Origin: Stagonosporopsis chrysanthemi | Lineage: Eukaryota; Ascomycota; Dothideomycetes; Pleosporales; Didymellaceae | Reading direction: 5' to 3' | Assembly: GCA_022560025.1 (NCBI GenBank) | Contig: JAFISE010000191.1 | Coordinates: 1 to 55,785, forward strand | DNA length: 55,785 nt | In this document: piece by piece, positions 48,001-55,785 of the stretch | Layout: each line of letters begins with the position of its first letter | Position numbering within the stretch: the stretch's first letter is position 1 | The notes under the pieces: generated by a model | The model's input: the letters and a program-made list of their open reading frames with translations, nothing else | Told to the model about the DNA's origin: nothing | The model's database searches: none | Translations under genes and position numbers: made by a program

Positions 48001-48900
48001 TATTAGCTAAGAGCATAGTAATAGTATTAACCTAAGTTAAACTAGTTATAAGAGTATTTACTACTTTATTAAGTAGTACTAGAAGTTGCAAATAAAACTT
48101 AGGCAACTTTAATATACTTTTTATATATTAAACAGTTGTACTAGAGCTATATTATTACTAATACTCTTCTTATTTCTATAGAGTATTCTATTACTCTATA
48201 TCTTATTAAGCTTTGCTTTTTCTAAGAAGTTGTTATAAAGTTATTAATAAAAGCAGTATAAGATTATATAATTAAAGGTATTTAGTAGGCTATATTAACA
48301 AAGACCTATCTATAATAAGTTATAGCTTAAAATACTTTAGCTACTTAATTCTAATAATATAGTTTTATAATCTAAGGTCTATAATAATAAAAAGGTAGTT
48401 ATATACCTTTTAGCTATTAAGTATAAGGTATAACTATATATACTAGGTTACAAGAGAAGTAATTTAATTCTAGAAACCTTTAACCTAAACTAAGAAGAGT
48501 AGTTTTTAGATAAGTTTATAAAGTAAAGTAGAAATAAAATATATAATATTAGAGTTTAAAAACAAAAATCCTTAGGCACTAGTATTAACTAAGAAGCAGA
48601 GTTAAATACTAAGCTCTTAGTTACAAAGAATAGTAGAAGTAAAGAAATAAAGTCTACTAAACAAATAAAACAGTAAGAGATTAGATAGATTATATTAGTT
48701 TAGGCCTAAGTAGAATAATCTTCTTAGGCAGGACTATTTTCTATAAAGATTATATTAGTCTTATTAAAGTCTTCTTTAGTATTAATAAAGTCTTCTTGTT
48801 CTACCTTAATTTTGTGCACATAGAGTACTGTATAATCCTTAGTAAAGTATTCTAGCTTTCTATAGTTATAGCAAGCTCTTAGAGTTATATTCTACTTGCT
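45100..48900 (-). mobile_element. Second Ty3/Gypsy retrotransposon relic, opposite orientation
   Basis: On the minus strand, about 47230-47400 reads YINNILINYLDNFYIAYLDN, IFIYSKDT and HIKKVLERLYS, the Gypsy reverse transcriptase YxDD region. Further along the same strand, about 45240-45420 reads ENIEKVQLQIRATKDKHYS, VGNKVYLLTKNL and KLSNL, the C-terminal end of a Gypsy integrase (DxVxLxTKNL motif). The order RT then integrase is correct, and RNase H should lie between. The 5' part (gag) would lie at about 47.9-48.9 kb but was not recognised. It is full of stops and inactive. Confidence 0.7.
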
Positions 48901-49239
48901 AGTTAATTTCTCTACAGACCCTATATAATTTAATTATAGCACGTACAGCTTCTCTTGCTCTAACTCTATATACTTTTCTTACTGTAATAAATTATATAGA
49001 CTCTGCTACAGCGTTAGATCTAGATGCAACTTAGCAGCAAGGTGCAACACAGCACTGTAAACAATCTACACTCTTTAGAATAGCTGTGCAGCGTTAGCAT
49101 TAATAGAAAATAGATAGCACAGTAGTAAAGGTTAAAGTTAGTGTTTAGCAGCCCTGTAACTGTAAGCAAGCGCTACTAAGAAGCTGCTGCCTGCCTGCCT
49201 GCCTACAGCAGACTACTAACAACAGTAGACACTGCTTTA

Positions 49240-52200
49240 AACAACTTAGGCAGTATTAAGCAAATATAAAGACATAGACTTGTTTTAAGGTATATTTGTC
49301 TACTTTTCTAGGTACTACATAGCTATCTACAAGACGTACTAGCAGGGTGTATTGTTGTTGCAGCTGTTGTTGCACCTAAACAGCTACTACTAAGAGCTCT
49401 CTGTTGCAGCACAGAGCAAGCTTGTAGCTGCAGCTAGAGCCTTTACAGTATAGGCTGCCTAAGTAGAGGACGTTGTGTATCTACTATCTAAGGCATAGCT
49501 GCTAGCCCTCCTGCCTGTCTATAAAGACAGTTCTGCGTGCAAAGCAGAGCAGTGTAGGTATATTATGCGCAGTTAGCAGAATATACAGGACTACTGCAGA
49601 AAAGAGCACAGATAAAGCAACCTATGCAAGAAAAGGCAACTACACTAGGGCACCTAACTATTACCCTAGATATAGGAAGAAGGGGTGTAGTGCTAGAAGT
49701 TTTAGCCTACTAGTAAGCTAGGACAATTGTTTAAGGTTAGCTAGGTTGCATATAAGGCTGTGCAGGGTGCTAATAGAGAGAAAGGGGTTAGCTTGCAGCG
49801 TGCCTTTAAGACGTTCTTTACGCAGAGCAGCGCAGCAGTAGAGAAGACCTAGCAGGATACACACAACAAGATTAAGCTAGACAGTAACTGCTATATCTAG
49901 CGCAAGTAGCTAAAGAGAAGCAGCTAGGCCTGCTACCTAGGCTATTTTAACTGTGGCTAGCTGCTAGCCTAGCTGCAGCAGCCTAGCAAGGACAAGAGAG
50001 TGCTAGCTAAGGTGTACTAAGCAGTAGAGATAGTTATCTACAGGGCCTAGCTGTTATTGTTACTAGAGGTAGCTAGGTAGCCTGCTGTACAGTATATTAA
50101 GCGCTGCAAGGTAAAAGTGCTAGACAGCAAGTACCTGTTTAACGCGTGCTAGACAGGCAAGACTATAGCTAAGTACAGCTATGTCTAGCTGTCTATTGTC
50201 TACTATATCTAGCAAACATACAACCTAGTAGAGCCTGTATATAAAGCTAACCTTGCTGCTAAGGACGAGGGCAGCTTAGATAATAGGCAGTCTAGTATAC
50301 AGGACAGGCCTGCAGCTAAGCAGGTAAGCAGGGGGAAGCTAGCGTATTGATTAACGTTAAAGCAGGTATGCTTGCTGTAGCTAATTAAGCAGATTGTGCG
50401 CCTACGCTGGCAGGGCAGCAGCACTAGAGAGGACAGCGACAGCAACGACAAGAGCGACAGCAACAACAAGAGCAACAGTAAGCTAGACAGTAAGGCAGAA
50501 GAGCAGCTAGAGAGCTAAGTCCTTGCCTTCTTGCTCTTGCTGCTTGACTACAATGTTAAGGACTAGTACTACCAAAGCGCTCTAGTAAGCGCTACAGCTA
50601 TACTAGGCGTTAACTGTAACTGCAGCTAGAAGAGCCCCCTTGTGTACACAACGTCGCTGTCTACTATTATTACAGTAGCTAAGATGCTAGTGTTACACAG
50701 CGCAGTGTAAATGCGCAAGTACAAGGCAGCTAACTTTGTAGTAAAAGAGGGGTAGTTACAGGCAGATATAGAAGAGATAGCACTAAGCTATATTAAGCTA
50801 GTACAAGACATAGTTAACTACTTTATAATACTAAGCATGTACAAAGGGCTGCCTATACCTATAGACTAGGTGCTGTAGCTACAGGCGTTTAGCAAGAAGA
50901 TTAGAAGCAAGGTTACTGCAGAGAGCACTATACAGTAGGTTAGAGACAAGATCCTAAACAGCTACACGCAGTACAGCATGCCTGCGCTGCGCTCTATAGT
51001 CTACAGCCTAGTAGAAACAACGCGTAGGGAGCTTAAGAGCGAGCTGCTGCTACTAGACGTTAACAAGCGCAGCTAGCTCGCTAAAGGCACTATGCTACTG
51101 CCTGCTATTACGTAGGACAAGATAGTAGACAACTCTACAGAGCTGCACTCTAGCTTTAACTTCTTCTAGAACAAGCGCAACATATTTAGCAGCGTTAACA
51201 GCAGCTGCTAGGTAAAGTAGCACATTATTATAGAGAGGAAGCTGCGTAAGGCGTTTGTTAATATTAAGGCGTTCTAGCGCAGTAGCAGCAGCAGCATGCA
51301 GTAGATTAAGAAGCAGGTGCAGCAGTATAACAAGGCGCTGCAGCTATTCTAAGAGTACCTGCTAGTGCTTGTTTATATAACAAGAGGTGCGCTAGCCTGT
51401 AGTACAGAGCTAGTAATAGTTACCTATACTAACCTGCCTAACTTAGAAAGCTGCAGGCTGTTTATTAAGGACAGCCTAATAGTGTACGTAACTATATACT
51501 ATAAGAGTATTAGGTAGACTAGTAGTGCTAAGGTTATGTACTGCTACCTGCTGCAAGAGGTAGGCAAGCTGCTGTTCTACTACCTGTAGATAGTGCTCTC
51601 CTTCTAGCAGAAGCTAGAGCGCGCTTCTAGCAGACATTAAGCAGGCCTGCCTAGCGCCTTTATCTAGGAGCTTGTCTAGGAAGCAGCGTAGGCTAGCCTG
51701 CAGCAAGAGAAGAAGAAGCAAGAGAAGAAGAGGCAACTTAGCAACGACAAGGACAACAAGGACAACAATAGCAAGGGCAAGAGCAAGGGTAAGAGCAAGG
51801 CTGACTAGACTGCAACTGTCTCTTACTAGGCACGCAGCAGGCAAGGAGCAGGCTGCAGAGTACAGCGCTAGAGTACAGACTAGGTGCAGTAAGCAATTAA
51901 GTATATTATACTGTACTACTTCTTAACAAAGCTTAATATCTAGCTCTAGTAGCACAATACAAAGGCTACGTTCTGCAAGTACTTTAATAACAAGGACGTG
52001 CTAAAGGCACTTGCCTTTGCTAACAACAACAATAATAAGCTTAAAGACAATCCTATAGACTTTGTGTCTAGGCACTGCTCTAAGTTTGCTAGCTAGATCT
52101 ACAGCAGGCCTATAGACAAGTTACTATTTAGCATTATAGTGCAGTAACAGGCCTTTTACTGCGTTAGCGTTGCCTAGCACTGCTTCCTGCAGTTTAGCTT

Positions 52201-54130
52201 AACAATAAAGACGCTACCTGCAAAGGAGACCTGTGCAGCTAGTGCGCAGTAAAAAGCTGTTAATAAGTAGTTCTAGCGCTAGAGGCAGATATAGAGAGTA
52301 GATATCTAGGCTATGCTTAAGCAGCTCTAGAGCAAGAGTGCAGTGTTTAGGAGTGTGCAGCAGCTTATAATCAAGGCTATTATATAGTAGAAGAGCCCTG
52401 TAGTAGCAGTAATACCTACAAGTACTAGTAAGAGTATAACCTTCTTGCTGCTAGCTATATACTCTACTAGTGTTATAATTGTAGTTGTGCCTATAGTTGT
52501 ACTAAAGTAGAACATAATAGACTATAGTAAGAAGGTAGGTATTAACTGTATTATATAGGACAGCTAGCAGCTGCACAAGTAAGCTAACTTAGTGCTAGTA
52601 GTACCTAAGTCTATAGTTATGCTAGCGTTTAAGCAGTTTGTTAACTAGTAGCAGTCTATAAGTCGACTTAACTATATTGTTATTAACAAGTGCTACACTG
52701 TGCTTAACTCTGTCTAGGGCTAGCAGGCTAAGCTCTTTTAGCTGCAGGACTTAGTCAAGGCAGAGGCACAGCTTGTGTGCTTGACAGCGTCGCTAGAGCT
52801 AGCTAAGAAGAGCAAGTTTATCTAGCTAATAGCACTGCCGCTAAAGGAGCAGTGTAAGTAGTTCTGTGTGCCTACTAGCTAGCTAAACCTTGCGTACACA
52901 GTGCACTAGTACAATTAGCAGGCAGAGTATAAGGTAGACGTGCTAGCAGCGCTAGTAGAGAAGAAAAAGCAGTAGTACCTGCTGCCTAGCTAGATTGTAG
53001 TGTACGCAGACTCTAGGCTAAAGACAGAGGCGTACGCAGCAATGCTAGGGGCTGTCTGCTACTACTGCAGGGTAGGCATACTAAAAGAGAAGCTAGAGCT
53101 CCTGCATAAGCTTACTAAGAGCACAGGAGAGTGCGTGTTTATAGCAATAAACGCGCTAAGGCTAGGTATTAACAGTAATAAGATCTAGGCTATGCTGTTT
53201 GCTAGCTCGCAGAACACAAAGAAGATGCGCAATATAGTACAGGTAAGTAGGCACGCAGGCTGCAGAGAGCAGCTAAGTAATGTAGTCTTTATCTAAGGCG
53301 CTACGTACAGCCTGCAGAGCTAGTAGCTAAGGTTGTACTAAGCTAGAGAGACTAAGAGTTACGTCTACAAGCTTATTAAAGGCAATAGCTATATAAGAGT
53401 TGTTATAGACTGCAAGATAAACAGTAACTATACGCAATAAGGCTGTAAGCTAGGCAAAGAGCTGTGCAACTGTTGCTAGCAGCATAAAGCAGGCAGGTAC
53501 AAAGGGGTTGTTACAGCTATAGACGCAGAGAGAGCTAAGTTTAAGGCACAGCTGTAAGCGCGCAGAGAGTTAAGTCAGTGTAAGAGAGAGTAGAAGGCAC
53601 ACAAGCAGCAGGAGGTAGAAAGGCTAGAAAAGATGCTAAAGTTATAGAAAGAGTACTGCTAGTAGTGTTAAGTAAAAGAGTACAGAGACGCAGACTAGCA
53701 CTAGCTTGCTTACTATAATTAGCTGCAGGTAGAAGAAGTTAGAGAAGGAGTTAAGCTAACTGTACAGACTATTAAGGACTAGAAGCTATAGGCTGACTTT
53801 AGCTGCTGCTTTAAATGCAGCGTCCCCTAGCTAATCTGCAACAGCTTTAAGCTAGTTGCTAGCAGCTAGTAGAAGAACACAGCTATATGCTGCTAGTTTA
53901 TAGGTGTGCTTGTTATATTAATTATATATGTGTAGACAGTATAGAAAGACGCGTTTTATAACTAGGTACAGTAATATATATAGGCAGAAGGCGTTATAGT
54001 AAGCAGCTAGGTAGCGTATGTAGAGGTACTTACATAGATAGAGTAGCAGGTACAGTAAGGCAGTATCTAGAGTAACAAAATAAGCAGAGTATTTATACTG
54101 TTTATATTGTACGTTAAAAGCAAGGTATAG
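49240..54130 (+). pseudogene. RIP-ruined telomere-linked RecQ helicase (TLH-type)
   Basis: Read in one plus-strand frame through many TAG/TAA codons. The N terminus holds QELSVAAQSKLVAAARAF-like text with LPVYKD at about 49514, matching the intact copy at 55221, and cysteine and histidine remnants of a second finger. The middle reads EYLLVLVYITRGALACSTEL and SLIVYVTIYYKSI. The helicase part has a degraded Walker A (VIPTSTSKSITFLLL, about 52403-52450) and a DEVH relic (IVINKCYTVLNSV, about 52675). The C-terminal helicase region runs from YKVDVLAALVEKKKQ to VFIAINALRLGINSNKI (53146-53187) and KKMRNIVQ. Glycine-to-serine and tryptophan-to-stop changes are what G-to-A mutation gives. It is clearly inactive. 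The protein order fits subtelomeric RecQ-like TLH genes of ascomycetes. Confidence 0.75.
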
Positions 54131-54490
54131 AGACAGCAGTCTATAGTATATATTAAGGTTGCGTATTAAGACTGTATATATATATTTAAGATACAGAGGT
54201 TTGTATATATAACTATAAAACTCTAATTATTAAAAGTAACTATTAACAGTGTATTACAGGCTAAAGGTATTAGCAGAGTAACTAGATTGTTACGCATATT
54301 ATGCAGATACAGTAAGTAAAGCAAGTATACTAGCAGATAATTTATAGAAGCTATATAGTAGAGTTAGGTTTAGGCCTAGACGCAAGTTAGAGTAGAGTTA
54401 GAGCAACTACTAAGAGTATATTACAGGCTAAAGCGCAGCAGTGTTAAGCTAGAGCAGGGGCAGAGAGAGTCTAATTTAAGGCACAATACA

Positions 54491-54735
54491 CTAACCTAAG
54501 CTAGTCTTCTAACCTAAGTAAGCCTCTTAATCTAAAGAGTCTTCTAACCTAAGTAAGCTCCTAACTTAAGTAAGCTTCTAACCTAAGTAAGCCCTTAACC
54601 TAAGTAAGCTCTTTAATCTAAGAAGTCCCCTAACCTAAGTAAGCTTCTAACTTAAGTAAGTCTCTAACCTAAGTAAGTCTCCTAATCTAAGCTAGTCTTC
54701 TAACTTAAGTAAGCTCTTAACCTAAGTAAGTCTCT
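54491..54735. repeat. Minisatellite of 17-18 bp units
   Basis: About 14 imperfect units of the type CTAACCTAAGTAAGCTCTT follow one another. Differences are mainly C/T and A/G transitions and a base of length variation. It lies exactly at the right border of the mutated block and is itself mutated in the same style. Confidence 0.85.
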
Positions 54736-55220
54736 ATCCCAGGGCAGTAACGAAACTCAGCCCTGAGTTGCGTTAGGGGATTTTTTTTCTTAGGGACAGG
54801 ATATTTTAGTGCACGCGTATTTTAGAGCACGTAGGCCCAGTTGCGTTACGTTCAGAGGTTGGTGTCGTTAGGTTCCTATAGGCGGATTTGTTCCAAATTT
54901 AAGTATGTGAATTAGCAGGCCAAACTACACAACTTAGCAGATTTGCATCCCTATAGCTAGTGTAGTTGATAGCATTAGGGTTTCGTGTTCGTGGTTGAGG
55001 TCAGCCTTGCGACGCTGCGATACCCTAAACTGCTAGGCTTAGAGGTAGCCTGAGAACTAACTAGTTATTGCCAACGTTAACTACGCGTTAAGTTATGCGC
55101 AATATACAAGCAGGAACACGCGTGCACTACGCAACTTACAACGTAGAGTCTGTATTAGAACACAGATTATTTTCTAGATTTCTGCTTACCGCGTGTAGTT
55201 TATTGATTGTTGTCAAGACC
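54736..55220. promoter_or_regulatory. 5' region of the intact TLH-type gene
   Basis: The composition is normal again. The stretch contains scattered telomere-like words (TTAGGG near 54772, 54793 and 54984; CCCTAA near 55023), CpG sites and CA words in all contexts. It must hold the promoter or leader of the gene that starts at 55221. No specific element can be proven. Confidence 0.45.
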
Positions 55221-55785
55221 ATGGCAGAGAGCAGCGTTGCAGGGGAGCTCTTTGAGCATTTGGTCGCGTACGCGTTGGCAGTGTGCAAGGAGTGCCAACA
55301 CGGCGTTTTGCCCAGCCAGATCAAGAGCCATGTGCAGCGCAGCCATCACGTCAAGCGCAGGGAAGCCGAGCTGATAGCAGACGAGGTCCGCAGCTGGGCC
55401 GGGTTGATTGAGTACGCCAGCGAGTTGGAGGTGCCCAGCCAGATCATCGAGCCGATCCACGAGCTGCCGGTGTACAAAGATGGGTTGATGTGTCGACTGG
55501 ACCCTGACCGCTGCTGCCAGGTGTTCCGAAGCGAACGCGTGATGAAGAAGCATTGGCGAGACGCGCACGAATGGTCGCCAGCAGAGAAAGGCGGACGCCC
55601 AACCCGTGTGCAGCAGAAGCAGATACAACGCCGCATCAACAAGAACTGCAAGACAGTGCACTGCCAGCGGTTGATGGTGCAGGGCCAGGGGTCGCAGTAC
55701 TTCGAGGTCCACCAGCCGGGCGACAACGGCCCAGAGGCAGTACCCATCGACGGCGACGCAGCGTGGGCGCAGGTGGGCAAGCAGA
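55221..55785 (+). CDS. N-terminal part of an intact TLH/OrsD-like protein, cut by window end
   Basis: An ATG at 55221 opens a frame of 188 codons without a stop to the last base, so the gene continues beyond the window. Residues about 23-45 hold a C2H2-like finger (CKECQHGVLPSQIKSH, then QRSHH). This is the form seen in OrsD/DUF3505-type domains that begin many fungal telomere-linked helicases. LPVYKDGLMCRLDPDRC and VMKKHWRDAHEW follow as a second finger. The mutated relic just upstream shares LPVYKD and the finger order but differs elsewhere, so the two are diverged paralogues in the same orientation. GC content is high and CCA, TGG and CAG words are normal, so this copy shows no sign of RIP so far. 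Nucleic-acid binding is likely. A helicase domain downstream is inferred from the relic, not seen. Confidence 0.8.
   Translation, partial: MAESSVAGELFEHLVAYALAVCKECQHGVLPSQIKSHVQRSHHVKRREAELIADEVRSWAGLIEYASELEVPSQIIEPIHELPVYKDGLMCRLDPDRCCQVFRSERVMKKHWRDAHEWSPAEKGGRPTRVQQKQIQRRINKNCKTVHCQRLMVQGQGSQYFEVHQPGDNGPEAVPIDGDAAWAQVGKQ

Larger units (their letters stand above)
39200..54735. repeat. RIP-mutated, A/T-rich repeat block
   Basis: Base composition and word use change abruptly near 39.2 kb and revert near 54.74 kb. Stops occur every few codons in all frames. CCA, TCA, TGG and TGA are nearly absent, CTAG, TTA and TAG are extremely common, and GCA/TGC and ACA/TGT are kept. This is what C-to-T change at CpA on both strands produces when the C follows a pyrimidine. 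The left two thirds (to about 49 kb) are much richer in A/T than the right third. Recognisable relics inside are listed separately. Confidence 0.9.

Noticed and set aside
51672..51926. Plus-strand 84-codon Arg/Lys-rich frame in the mutated block
   Set aside because: Open only by chance within a low-complexity AAG/GAC-rich part of the TLH relic; different frame from the helicase text.
54491..54735. Possible CRISPR-like array
   Set aside because: Units are contiguous with no unique spacers, and the genome is eukaryotic; it is a minisatellite.
55200..55712. Minus-strand frame of 170 codons at the right end
   Set aside because: It is the shadow of the plus-strand TLH-type frame, which has ATG, finger cysteines/histidines and a paralogue in the relic.

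Overview
The window looks like one end of a chromosome or scaffold of a filamentous ascomycete, most likely a dothideomycete (inference). The genes have short introns (46-68 bp is typical) with GTRNGY donors and fungal-specific families: HET, CFEM, DUF3632-like, CYP505 and small secreted proteins. A 15.5 kb block carries C-to-T/G-to-A decay of the repeat-induced point mutation (RIP) type. No rRNA, tRNA or CRISPR array was recognised. Exon junctions were placed by eye from GT/AG sites that preserve frame; totals were checked for divisibility by three.

Region 1 (1-39.2 kb) is ordinary gene space with moderate gene density. In order it holds: an AGA microsatellite at the left edge; a broken multi-exon membrane protein (minus); a small secreted protein (minus); an epoxide-hydrolase-like alpha/beta hydrolase (plus); a HET-domain protein (minus) divergent from a DUF3632-like protein (plus); a cysteine-rich GPI-type surface protein; a single-domain Rieske protein; an 8-cysteine small secreted protein; a broken alginate-lyase-like gene; a signal-peptide mini-gene; a complete CYP505 fatty-acid hydroxylase fused to its reductase (minus); an F-box protein (plus); a CFEM GPI protein (minus); the core splicing factor Prp46 and the PXA/RGS/PX/nexin-C protein Mdm1 (both plus); and a threonine-aldolase-like PLP enzyme (minus). 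From about 32.4 kb rightwards the space between genes contains decayed coding traces, as if mutation had leaked from the neighbouring repeat block.

Region 2 (about 39.2-54.74 kb) is heavily mutated repeat DNA. It contains two Ty3/Gypsy pol relics in opposite orientation (RT at about 41.0-41.4 kb on plus, RT to integrase at about 47.5-45.1 kb on minus) and dispersed LTR-like segments. It ends with a 4-5 kb relic of a RecQ-type telomere-linked helicase (TLH) gene on the plus strand. The mutation follows a recognisable context: CCA and TCA (TGG and TGA on the other strand) are almost absent, while GCA and ACA persist, giving strong CTAG enrichment and many TAG/TAA stops.

Region 3 (54.74-55.785 kb) returns abruptly to normal sequence. 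After a roughly 17-18 bp minisatellite that is itself mutated, an intact open reading frame starts at 55221 and runs off the window. It encodes the C2H2-bearing N terminus of a second TLH-type protein, paralogous to the ruined copy just upstream. This pair, one copy destroyed and the next apparently spared, in tandem and at the window edge, is the most interesting feature and suggests a subtelomere.
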